This document shows, piece by piece, positions 1 to 5,970 of a DNA stretch of 5,970 nucleotides. Position 1 is the stretch's first letter; each line of letters opens with the position of its first letter. This DNA comes from Flavobacteriaceae bacterium (GTDB lineage: Bacteria; Bacteroidota; Bacteroidia; Flavobacteriales; Flavobacteriaceae), in the NCBI GenBank assembly GCA_002713495.1, contig PATA01000014.1, positions 1-5,970 of the forward strand. The letters run 5' to 3'. The translations under genes and the position numbers were made by a program. The notes below the pieces were generated by a model. That model was not told where the DNA came from. It did no database searches and saw only the letters and a program-made list of their open reading frames with translations.

Positions 1-461
1 AGTGCTTTCATACTGTCATGAACTTTAGCTCGAAGTATTTGACTAAGAACAACTGCAATATTTGGAGAAAAAATACTGTCATCATAAAATTTTCTCTTAC
101 TATTTTCAGGATTTAAAAAGGATATGTGAGCTGAATCATTTGAAAATAGACTATGAAATTTAGAAATGGATATAACAACACTAACTACCCAAGTTTTTGG
201 TTCAAGTAAGATGTTTATAGGTAAATCTTGGATTGGATTAAAAAGAAGAACTGCATGTTCCTCTGATATTTTAAACTCGTAATTTCCTCCATTAAATAAA
301 AGCTTACCTGATCCTTTCAAACAAAAATGAAATTGAATAAACTCTCTAGTAACTGGAAAATTTTTATTTATCTCATCAGAACTGTTATTCTCATAGCGTA
401 GTACAAGGAAACCATCCTCAACTAAAGTATTTTCACTTGAACTTTTATCGATATTTTTCAT
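1..461 (-). CDS. AraC-family transcriptional regulator, N-terminal part (partial)
   Basis: Reads leftward from ATG at 461-459 for 153 complete codons and is cut by the window edge. An in-frame stop (minus-strand TAA, 500-498) lies upstream with no other ATG between, so the start is well fixed; no Shine-Dalgarno is visible. The visible part resembles the cupin-like sensor half of flavobacterial AraC-type regulators: EFIQFHFCLKG (residues 40-50), a glycine-containing beta turn FNGGNYEF (56-63), LLFNPIQDLPINILLEP (72-88), VVSVVISISKFHSLF (92-106) and KFYDD (124-128), then the start of a helical linker (from about 134). The C-terminal helix-turn-helix DNA-binding domain lies outside the window, so the family call rests on the sensor half alone. 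The gene is divergent from hemA, with 190 bp between them. In flavobacteria as I recall them a gene of this type commonly sits beside hemA, so control of the haem operon is plausible but inferred. The ligand is unknown. Confidence 0.82.
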   Translation of the reverse strand, partial: MKNIDKSSSENTLVEDGFLVLRYENNSSDEINKNFPVTREFIQFHFCLKGSGKLLFNGGNYEFKISEEHAVLLFNPIQDLPINILLEPKTWVVSVVISISKFHSLFSNDSAHISFLNPENSKRKFYDDSIFSPNIAVVLSQILRAKVHDSMKA

Positions 462-548
462 AAAAAGATTTAAATTGTTATTTAGATAGATTCTAAATTA
501 GCGATTCCTTGAATATCAGTAAAATTAATACATTTAATTAATATTTTA

Positions 549-580
549 AATACCGATAATAAAAAACCGAAGTCGGTATT
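549..580 (-). promoter_or_regulatory. Competing inverted repeats ahead of the AraC-type gene; possible attenuator or operator
   Basis: AATACCGA (549-556) is a perfect inverted repeat of TCGGTATT (573-580), with 16 bases between. Inside it, ACCGA (566-570) also pairs with TCGGT (573-577). Read on the minus strand, the inner pair gives ACCG-ACTT-CGGT followed at once by a run of six T (566-561), the shape of a small intrinsic terminator; this stretch also contains a cTTCGg tetraloop. The outer 8-bp stem would use the same left arm and put the T-run in its loop, so the two folds exclude each other. On the plus strand no T-run follows. The alternative reading is three ACCGA half-sites bound by a regulator. 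The stems are short and no minus-strand start site is proven, so this is a candidate only. Confidence 0.35.
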
Positions 581-603
581 AATAATTCTTCTATCGTTAT
601 TTT

Positions 604-628
604 TTGATATTACTCAAATTTAAATTTG
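604..628 (+). promoter_or_regulatory. Candidate hemA operon promoter (Bacteroidota type)
   Basis: TAAATTTG (621-628) matches the Bacteroidota -7 consensus TAnnTTTG exactly. A TTG (604-606, in a T-rich run) could serve as the -33 element, but only 14 bases separate it from the -7 box, shorter than the roughly 17-23 I recall as typical, so the -33 assignment is weak. Transcription would start near 633-636 and leave a leader of only about 17-20 bases before the hemA start. No other promoter of this type is evident up to the antiporter gene, which fits a single transcript for the hem genes. Confidence 0.5.
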
Positions 629-657
629 CATAAAATTATCGAAGATTTAATTTGAGT
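612..657. repeat. Wide inverted repeat spanning the hemA promoter and start codon
   Basis: ACTCAAATT (612-620) is perfectly inverted at AATTTGAGT (649-657). With one bulged base (T621) the match extends to 13 pairs, 612-625 against 645-657. The left arm overlaps the -7 box and the right arm contains the TTG start codon of hemA (652-654). It could be a two-site operator for a dimeric or looping regulator. If transcription began upstream of 612, it could also be an RNA stem hiding the start codon. The stem is AT-rich and the loop is about 19-28 bases, so RNA folding would be weak. Confidence 0.35.
615..628. repeat. 14-bp perfect palindrome carrying a -7 motif on each strand
   Basis: CAAATTTAAATTTG equals its own reverse complement over 14 bases. 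TAAATTTG, a full match to the Bacteroidota -7 element, therefore occurs at 621-628 on the plus strand and at 622-615 on the minus strand. The plus copy faces hemA and the minus copy faces the AraC-type gene. No TTG at a suitable distance is seen for the minus copy, so bidirectional firing is a possibility, not a conclusion. The sequence is only A/T apart from its two end bases, so some chance of coincidence remains. Confidence 0.45.
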
Positions 658-1839
658 TTAAAAAAATTTTATGTTGTCGGGGTCAGTTATAAAAAAGCAC
701 CACTTTCTACAAGAGAAGACTTTAGCCTTTCTATAGCATCTTCAAAAGCATTGCTTATCCATGCAAAAAAAATTGGGGTACCTAACTTACTTGTTAACAG
801 TACATGTAACAGGACCGAACTCTTTGGTTTTTCTGATGATCCAAAAAGTTTTATTAAGCTATTATGTTTATTTTCAAAAGGAAAAACTGATGTATTCAAA
901 AAACTTGGATACATCATTGAGGGGAGTAAAGCAATAAAACATATTTTTAGAGTTGGTTCTGGCCTTGAAAGCCAAATCCTTGGAGATTTTGAAATAATTG
1001 GTCAATTAAAAAAGTCATTTAACTTATCAAAAAAATTAGAAATGGTTAATGGCTTTACAGAAAGGATGTTAAATAGCGTAATTCAAGCAAGTAAAAAAGT
1101 TAAAACTCAAACCGGTTTATCTTCAGGGGCTACATCTGTTTCTTTTGCTGCTGTTCAGTATATACTCCAAAATATTAAAGACATCTCAAAAAAAAATATT
1201 CTTCTTTTTGGGGCAGGGAAAATTGGTAAAAATACTTGTGAAAATCTCATCAAACATACCAAAAATGATCATATTGTACTTATCAATCGAACTAAAGAAA
1301 GGGCAGAACGAATCGCAGGGAAATTTAAAGTTATTGTAAAAAAGTTTAGTGAACTTAATACCGAAATTAGAAAATCAGATATTTTAATTGTCGCTACTGG
1401 TGCTGATAATCCAACTATCAATAAGGAACTTATTCACTCATCTAAACCACTTTTAGTTATTGATCTTTCTTTGCCAAGAAATGTTGATCCCTTAGTAAGT
1501 CAAATTAATGATGTGTCACTTGTGCATGTTGATGAATTATCAAAAATGACAGATAAAAATCTTTCTGAACGAAAAAAACATATAGATAAGGCTGAAAAAA
1601 TTATTAATGAATCATACAAAGAATTTGATATTTGGTTAAACAACAGAAAATACGCTCCTTTTTTAAATGCGATAAAAAATCATTTAGAAAATCCAATGGT
1701 GAGAAATAATGAAAGTGCTTCAAAACTTACAGGTCAAGTTGCAAGCTATCTAAAAAATAATCCAAAAAATGCAACCGCAGCTATGGATTTGTTGGTAGAT
1801 CTATTTGAACTTGAATTTGATAAACATGTCAAAGTATAA
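652..1839 (+). CDS. hemA: Glutamyl-tRNA reductase (complete)
   Basis: Catalyses NADPH-dependent reduction of glutamyl-tRNA(Glu) to glutamate-1-semialdehyde, the committed step of C5 haem synthesis in the cytoplasm. The order is an N-terminal catalytic domain with STCNRTE (50-56; nucleophile Cys52) and GSGLESQILGDFEI (102-115), then an NADPH domain with GAGKIG (187-192), INRT (211-214) and IDLSLPRNVDP (270-280), then a helical dimerisation domain (about 300-395). At 395 residues it is a little shorter than the roughly 418 of E. coli, and the shortfall appears to be in the C-terminal domain. The start is TTG at 652: an in-frame stop at 631-633 and the absence of any other start codon before the conserved FYVVGVSYKKAP leave no real alternative. 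GAAGA at 641-645 may act as a weak ribosome-binding site. First gene of the hem operon; its end overlaps hemC by 14 bases. Confidence 0.96.
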   Translation: MSLKKFYVVGVSYKKAPLSTREDFSLSIASSKALLIHAKKIGVPNLLVNSTCNRTELFGFSDDPKSFIKLLCLFSKGKTDVFKKLGYIIEGSKAIKHIFRVGSGLESQILGDFEIIGQLKKSFNLSKKLEMVNGFTERMLNSVIQASKKVKTQTGLSSGATSVSFAAVQYILQNIKDISKKNILLFGAGKIGKNTCENLIKHTKNDHIVLINRTKERAERIAGKFKVIVKKFSELNTEIRKSDILIVATGADNPTINKELIHSSKPLLVIDLSLPRNVDPLVSQINDVSLVHVDELSKMTDKNLSERKKHIDKAEKIINESYKEFDIWLNNRKYAPFLNAIKNHLENPMVRNNESASKLTGQVASYLKNNPKNATAAMDLLVDLFELEFDKHVKV

Positions 1840-2740
1840 CATAAGAATTGGTACTAGAAAAAGTAAGCTAGCATTATTGCAGGCCAAAACAGTTGCTGAA
1901 AAACTTAAAGAAATTGGTTTTCAGTCATCAATTATCTCTATCAAAAGTGAAGGTGATATAAATCTGACCCAGCCCCTGTATTCCTTTGGAATTCAAGGAA
2001 TATTTACAAAAGCTCTTGATTCTTCATTAATAAATCAAAAAATTGATATAGCTGTACATAGTCTTAAGGATGTACCTACTTCGATTCCATCTGGAATTAT
2101 ATTGGGTGCCGTTTTAAAAAGAGGAGACCCATTTGATACAATCGTGTATAAAAATACAGAAGATTACAACAAAAAAGGATTAATCGGAACTGGAAGTTTA
2201 AGAAGAAAAGCACAGTGGTTAAAAAAATATCCTTCCGATAAAATTGAGTCTGTAAGAGGTAATATTCAAACAAGAATAAAAAAATTAAATAATTCTAAAT
2301 ACAAAGGAATTATTATAGCTAAGGCAGCAATAGATAGGCTTTCAATTAAAAATATCCAATTGAAAAAATTAGACTGGATGATTCCAGCTCCAGCGCAAGG
2401 TGCTATTGGAATAGCATGTTTAAAAAAGGACAAATTTATTAGAAAAATTTTATCCAATATTAATTGTGTTAATACAGAATTCTGTACAAAACTTGAACGT
2501 GAATTTTTAAGAATTTTAGAGGGTGGTTGTTCTGCCCCAATTGGAGGAATTTCACGAATTGAAAAAAATTATGTTCATTTTCATGGAGGTATTTTTAGTT
2601 TAGATGGAAAAGTTTCTGAACTATGTACTGATAAATTTATAATTGATGAAAATCCAATTTCTATAGGTAAAATAATTGCAAATAAATTACTTGAAAAAGG
2701 TGGTGATAAAATAATAAGCTCAATTAAGAATAAGATTTAA
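1826..2740 (+). CDS. hemC: Hydroxymethylbilane synthase (porphobilinogen deaminase)
   Basis: Joins four porphobilinogen units into the linear tetrapyrrole hydroxymethylbilane, using a covalently bound dipyrromethane cofactor. The ATG at 1826 gives 304 residues starting MSKYNIRIGTRKSKLALLQA, the usual N-terminus; a TTG at 1805 would add seven residues of no recognisable value. Visible motifs: HSLKDVP (79-85; catalytic Asp82), GTGSLRR (121-127), RGNIQTR (144-150), PAPAQGAIG (187-195) and the cofactor-attachment loop EGGCSAPIG (232-240; Cys235). Arg10-Arg11-type cofactor contacts are represented by GTRKSKLA near the start. Length is normal for the family and no HemD domain is fused at the C-terminus. 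It starts inside hemA and its stop shares one base with the hemD start, so the three are probably translationally coupled. Confidence 0.96.
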   Translation: MSKYNIRIGTRKSKLALLQAKTVAEKLKEIGFQSSIISIKSEGDINLTQPLYSFGIQGIFTKALDSSLINQKIDIAVHSLKDVPTSIPSGIILGAVLKRGDPFDTIVYKNTEDYNKKGLIGTGSLRRKAQWLKKYPSDKIESVRGNIQTRIKKLNNSKYKGIIIAKAAIDRLSIKNIQLKKLDWMIPAPAQGAIGIACLKKDKFIRKILSNINCVNTEFCTKLEREFLRILEGGCSAPIGGISRIEKNYVHFHGGIFSLDGKVSELCTDKFIIDENPISIGKIIANKLLEKGGDKIISSIKNKI

Positions 2741-3405
2741 TGAGACTATTATCCACAAAAAAATTAAATAAAAAAATGAAAATGGCCTTCATCAAAAATA
2801 ATTATAGCGTTGTTGAAATGCCAATGATTAAAACTGTGAAAATAAATTTTATTTGGCCAGAAATTCTAGATGCAATAATAATAACAAGCTCCTTTGCACT
2901 TAAATCCATAATTAAACATCCTGGTTTTAAAAGTTTAAAGAAGTATCCCTTTTTTTGTGTAGGGAGCCGAACAAAAGAAAAATTAATTGAATTAGGAATA
3001 AAAATTGAGGCATGTGAAAAATCAGCAAAAAATCTAGTAATTAAAATAGGGAATAATTACCGAAAAAAATCATTCAATTATTTTTGCGGAAAACAAAGAC
3101 TTAAAACTATCGAGAATTTTGCCTTGGCAAATAACATAAAAATTAATATTTCCGAGGTGTACCAGACAAATGAAATCCATAAAAAAATTAATGAAAAATT
3201 TGATGGAATTATTTTTTTTAGCCCGTCTGCAGTCAGAGGTTATGCTTCTCTTAACACATTTGATAGTCTAAAAGTTTTTTCTTGGGGAAATACTACAACT
3301 AAAGAAATTACAAAATATTGTGATACTTGTTTCACTTCAAAATCACCATCAACAGAATCTCTAATTTTATTAATTAATAAAACATTAAAAAAGTTCAATG
3401 CTTAA
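2740..3405 (+). CDS. hemD: Uroporphyrinogen-III synthase
   Basis: Cyclises hydroxymethylbilane with inversion of ring D to give uroporphyrinogen III. The family is poorly conserved, and this 221-residue protein is recognised by fold-typical patches and context: LLSTKKL at the N-terminus, [14 protein letters not shown] (44-57), [16 protein letters not shown] (71-86), FNYFCGKQR (112-120), EVYQT (139-143), [14 protein letters not shown] (155-168) and [11 protein letters not shown] (180-190). These are the alternating segments of the two-domain HemD fold, with the active site in the cleft between domains. It is shorter than E. coli HemD (about 246) but close to flavobacterial forms. The ATG begins on the last base of the hemC stop (TAATG), and the gene ends with an 8-base overlap into hemE. 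Basic, Lys/Ile/Asn-rich composition fits the AT-rich genome. Confidence 0.9.
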   Translation: MRLLSTKKLNKKMKMAFIKNNYSVVEMPMIKTVKINFIWPEILDAIIITSSFALKSIIKHPGFKSLKKYPFFCVGSRTKEKLIELGIKIEACEKSAKNLVIKIGNNYRKKSFNYFCGKQRLKTIENFALANNIKINISEVYQTNEIHKKINEKFDGIIFFSPSAVRGYASLNTFDSLKVFSWGNTTTKEITKYCDTCFTSKSPSTESLILLINKTLKKFNA

Positions 3406-4426
3406 AAATGACCTTTTAATACGTGCCCTGAAAGGTGAAGTTGTCTCTAGGCCTCCAGTTTGGATTATGAGGCAAGCTGGAAGGTATCTTCCAGAATTTA
3501 TGAAATTAAAAAATAAATATGATTTTTTTACTAGATGTCAGACACCTGAACTTGCAACTAAAATTACTTTGTTACCAATAAATCAAATAGGTCCTGATGC
3601 TGCTATTTTATTTAGCGATATTTTAGTTGTTCTTCAGGCTATGAATTTAAAGGTTGAAATGAAGGATGGGATCGGCCCTTGGATTCCAAATCCAATTAAA
3701 AATAAAAAAGACATAAAAAACATAATTATTCCAAATATTAAAGAGAAATTGGGTTATGTTTTAGAAGCTATTAAAATGACTCAAAATGAGTTAAACCAAA
3801 GTATTCCACTAATTGGATTTGCTGGATCTCCGTGGACACTTCTCTGTTATGCAGTTCAAGGACAAGGTTCAAAAACATTTGATAAAGCAAAAGCCTTATG
3901 TTTTGAACAACCAGAAATTGCTCATCAATTATTACAAAAAATAACCGATACAACAATTTTATACTTAAAAGAAAAAGTGACTTCAGGCGTAAATGCAATT
4001 CAACTGTTTGACTCGTGGGGTGGACTTTTATCTCCATCTGATTATGATACTTTTTCATGGTTCTATTTACAACAAATTATCAATGAGATTAAAAAAATTA
4101 GCCCAACAATTGTTTTTGCGAAGGGTTGTTGGTTTGCATTAAATAAAATGAGTAAATCCGGGGTCTCAGCTTTGGGAATAGATTGGACATGTTCAGCTCA
4201 AAATTCAAGATATTTGAGTGGAGGAAATATTACTTTGCAGGGAAATTTTGATCCCTCAAGATTACTATCTCCAATTCCAGAAATAAAAAAACAAGTTACA
4301 CAAATGATAAATGAATTTGGAAAAGATAAATATATTGTAAATCTAGGTCATGGAATTCTACCTAATATACCTGTTAGTCATGTCCAGGCATTTATTGACT
4401 CCGTTAAACAATATCAAAGTAAATGA
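3398..4426 (+). CDS. hemE: Uroporphyrinogen decarboxylase
   Basis: Removes the four acetate carboxyls of uroporphyrinogen III to give coproporphyrinogen III; cofactor-free and cytoplasmic. The 342 residues are normal for the family. The signature [16 protein letters not shown] (19-34) carries the substrate-binding Arg25 and Arg29. FSDIL (72-76) supplies Asp74, the key residue that holds the pyrrole nitrogens. Further family segments are [16 protein letters not shown] (140-155; Tyr151), LFDSWGG (203-209), IDWTCS (261-266), LQGNFDP (280-286) and NLGHGILP (315-322; His318). These match the known active-site set (human Arg37, Asp86, Tyr164, His339). The ATG at 3398 sits within the end of hemD. 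Its own stop overlaps the hemF start as ATGA. Confidence 0.97.
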   Translation: MLKNDLLIRALKGEVVSRPPVWIMRQAGRYLPEFMKLKNKYDFFTRCQTPELATKITLLPINQIGPDAAILFSDILVVLQAMNLKVEMKDGIGPWIPNPIKNKKDIKNIIIPNIKEKLGYVLEAIKMTQNELNQSIPLIGFAGSPWTLLCYAVQGQGSKTFDKAKALCFEQPEIAHQLLQKITDTTILYLKEKVTSGVNAIQLFDSWGGLLSPSDYDTFSWFYLQQIINEIKKISPTIVFAKGCWFALNKMSKSGVSALGIDWTCSAQNSRYLSGGNITLQGNFDPSRLLSPIPEIKKQVTQMINEFGKDKYIVNLGHGILPNIPVSHVQAFIDSVKQYQSK

Positions 4427-5331
4427 TGAAAAAAAAATTTTTGAACTTTATAACTAAACTTCAAGATGAGATAACTTTATCTTTAGAGAATCTAGACGGA
4501 GAAAAAAAATTCAATGAAGACATATGGAAAAGGGTTGAAGGTGGTGGAGGGAAAACAAGAATTTTAGAGAATGGGAAGATTATTGAAAAAGCTGGAGTAA
4601 ATATTTCAAATGTCTATGGTAATCTACCAAAAAACTTAGAAGATTATTTCAAAGTAAAAAACTCAAAATTTTTTGCATGTGGATTAAGTTTGGTTATACA
4701 TCCCAAAAATCCCATGGTACCTGCTGTTCATGGTAATTGGAGATACTTTGAACTCTATTCCTCAGATGGTGAACTTAAAGATCGATGGTTTGGAGGGGGA
4801 CAGGACCTTACTCCATTTTATTTAAAAGAAGAAGATGCTGTTCACTTTCATAAGGTATGTAAATCTGTTTGTGACAAATATTCTCCAAATTTTTATAAAA
4901 AATATAAAGAACAATGTGACTCATATTTTTGGAATCACCATAGAAATGAAGCCAGAGGGATAGGTGGTCTATTTTTTGATTATTTGAGACCAGATTTTGA
5001 TAACAAAATTGATGACTTATTTGAGTTTGTTAGTGATTTTGGAAATAGCTTTTTAAACGCATATCTTCCGATAGTTAATAAAAGAAAAAACTATAAGTAT
5101 GACTCTAAAGAAAAATTATGGCAAGAAATAAGAAGAGGTCGCTATGTTGAATTTAATTTAATTCATGATAAAGGAACCCTATTTGGCCTAAAAACAAATG
5201 GGAGGATTGAGAGCATACTAATGAGTTTACCACCAACAGTTAAATGGATTTATGATCACAAAACAGAGAAAAACTCTGAAGAAGAAAAATTAATCAAGGT
5301 ATTACAAAAACCAATAGACTGGGTAACCTAA
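4423..5331 (+). CDS. hemF: Oxygen-dependent coproporphyrinogen-III oxidase
   Basis: Oxidatively decarboxylates two propionates of coproporphyrinogen III to vinyl groups using O2, giving protoporphyrinogen IX. The 302 residues are full length (E. coli about 299). Family landmarks: [12 protein letters not shown] (37-48), [21 protein letters not shown] (91-111) with the conserved His93 and His103, [13 protein letters not shown] (122-134; Asp128), His143, [19 protein letters not shown] (170-188; His173), and [19 protein letters not shown] (238-256). Two in-frame ATGs (4423 and 4426) are adjacent: the first overlaps the hemE stop by four bases, the second by one, so they cannot be told apart from sequence. 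A run of nine A follows directly. Use of HemF rather than HemN for this step points to aerobic growth, though a hemN elsewhere is not excluded. Last gene of the hem cluster in the window; no hemB follows. Confidence 0.97.
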   Translation: MMKKKFLNFITKLQDEITLSLENLDGEKKFNEDIWKRVEGGGGKTRILENGKIIEKAGVNISNVYGNLPKNLEDYFKVKNSKFFACGLSLVIHPKNPMVPAVHGNWRYFELYSSDGELKDRWFGGGQDLTPFYLKEEDAVHFHKVCKSVCDKYSPNFYKKYKEQCDSYFWNHHRNEARGIGGLFFDYLRPDFDNKIDDLFEFVSDFGNSFLNAYLPIVNKRKNYKYDSKEKLWQEIRRGRYVEFNLIHDKGTLFGLKTNGRIESILMSLPPTVKWIYDHKTEKNSEEEKLIKVLQKPIDWVT

Positions 5332-5363
5332 TCAATTTTTGTACCTTTAAAAAACTAAACTTT

Positions 5364-5970
5364 ATGAATACTGGTTTAATTCTGATTCTTATACCTTGTT
5401 TAATCATATTTTCATATTTATTTGATGTAATAGCTAAAAAAACAAAATTTCCCTCTGTCATTTTACTTATGATAACCGGAATTTTAGCAAGAACCATTGC
5501 TGACAGTTATGGGTTTAATGATACATATTTTTTAGATTCTTTAATTCCTGTATTAGGTACGATAGGTTTAATTCTTATAGTTATGGAAGGTGCTCTGGAA
5601 TTAAAAATTAAAAAAGAAAAGATTGTACTCATGATTTCTGGTTTTTTCTCTGCATTTGTAATTCTTATTTTAAACATATTCTTTCTAAAAAGCTTCTTTA
5701 CCATTATTTTACAACTTCCACATAATACAGCTATATTATATTCAATTCCACTCTCAATAATTAGTAGTGCAGTTGCAATACCCTCTGCGAGTAGTTTTTC
5801 AGAAAACGATAAAGAATTTATCGTATACGAATCAACATTTTCTGATATTTTGGGAATTGTCATTTTCAATTATTGCATTATACAAACAGTTTCAAAAAAA
5901 CCTATCATTGATATGACGCCTATGATTCAATTAGGCGGTCAAGTTTTAGTAATAATTTTTATTTCTCTTT
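5364..5970 (+). CDS. Cation:proton antiporter-like membrane protein (partial, 3' end missing)
   Basis: ATG at 5364 opens 202 codons that run off the window edge. The product is a strongly hydrophobic inner-membrane protein with about seven visible helices (roughly 4-22, 30-45, 58-76, 86-108, 124-142, 158-176 and 188 onward) and no separate signal peptide. KFPSVILLMITGILA (28-42), LGTIGLILIVMEGALELK (64-81) and ISSAVAIPSASSF (133-145) resemble the Na+/H+ exchanger (CPA) fold. YESTFSDILGIVIFNY (155-170) sits where CPA1 members carry the ND pair; here the pair is Ser160-Asp161. The family is fairly secure, but ion specificity cannot be read. It begins 32 bp after hemF with no visible terminator or good promoter between (nearest is AATTTTTG at 5334-5341, one mismatch to TAnnTTTG and no TTG upstream), so read-through from the hem operon is possible. 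A functional link to haem is not evident. Confidence 0.8.
   Translation, partial: MNTGLILILIPCLIIFSYLFDVIAKKTKFPSVILLMITGILARTIADSYGFNDTYFLDSLIPVLGTIGLILIVMEGALELKIKKEKIVLMISGFFSAFVILILNIFFLKSFFTIILQLPHNTAILYSIPLSIISSAVAIPSASSFSENDKEFIVYESTFSDILGIVIFNYCIIQTVSKKPIIDMTPMIQLGGQVLVIIFISL

Noticed and set aside
493..500. Minus-strand TAATTTAG as the promoter of the AraC-type gene
   Set aside because: One mismatch to the -7 consensus and no TTG at a suitable distance; such matches are expected by chance in AT-rich sequence.
687..917. 76-codon minus-strand open frame inside hemA
   Set aside because: It overlaps the conserved catalytic domain with STCNRTE; no independent coding signal.
1145..1339. 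64-codon plus-strand open frame in another frame of hemA, entered near the A9 run
   Set aside because: Considered as a slippage product. It reads as a frame-shifted echo of the NADPH domain and ends without any recognisable domain, and the hemA frame is intact.
1805..1828. Upstream TTG start for hemC at 1805
   Set aside because: It adds seven residues (MNLNLIN) before the family-typical N-terminus; the ATG at 1826 fits the family better.
3771..4058. 95-codon minus-strand open frame inside hemE
   Set aside because: hemE is fully conserved through this region; the antisense frame is a by-product of low G+C and codon bias.
5332..5363. Terminator between hemF and the antiporter-like gene
   Set aside because: The 32-bp gap has T and A runs but no stem with G+C pairs, so no intrinsic terminator can be supported.
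5507..5869. 120-codon minus-strand open frame near the right edge
   Set aside because: It lies antisense to the antiporter-like gene, which has clear transmembrane helices and family motifs. The minus-strand translation shows no recognisable family.
1..5970. Search for a new defence, mobile or RNA-based system, CRISPR array, tRNA or rRNA
   Set aside because: The genes are recognisable housekeeping functions, and I see no regularly spaced repeats, insertion-sequence ends, tRNA-like folds or rRNA sequence.

Overview
The window looks like a chromosomal segment from a member of the Bacteroidota, most likely a flavobacterium with a compact, AT-rich genome (about 30% G+C by eye, many A/T homopolymers). 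Four things point there: the divergent AraC-type regulator next to hemA, the short flavobacterial-style HemD, a TAnnTTTG-type -7 promoter element ahead of hemA, and the lack of clear Shine-Dalgarno sequences before most genes. The taxon is inferred from pattern recognition, not from a database search.

Layout: (1) 1-461, minus strand: N-terminal sensor half of an AraC-family regulator that runs off the left edge. (2) 462-651: a 190-bp divergent control region. It has a palindromic -7 element, a wide inverted repeat that reaches the hemA start codon, and, read on the minus strand, a small hairpin plus T-run that competes with a longer alternative stem. (3) 652-5331, plus strand: five haem-biosynthesis genes, hemA-hemC-hemD-hemE-hemF, each overlapping the next by 1 to 14 bases. 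(4) 5364-5970, plus strand: first 202 codons of a cation:proton antiporter-like membrane protein that runs off the right edge.

Together the five enzymes cover most of the C5 route to haem. HemA makes glutamate-1-semialdehyde from glutamyl-tRNA, HemC builds hydroxymethylbilane, HemD closes it to uroporphyrinogen III, HemE decarboxylates it to coproporphyrinogen III, and HemF oxidatively decarboxylates that to protoporphyrinogen IX. HemL, HemB, a protoporphyrinogen oxidase and ferrochelatase are not in the window and must be elsewhere if the pathway is complete. HemF needs O2, which implies aerobic growth. All five enzymes keep their recognisable catalytic residues and no gene is broken.

The gene content is ordinary. 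I see no mobile element, CRISPR array, RNA gene or new enzymatic system. The least explained part is the divergent control region: the paired -7 motifs, the TTG start of hemA, and the possible attenuator ahead of the AraC-type gene. The AraC-type regulator is a natural candidate for controlling haem synthesis, but that link is inferred from position only.
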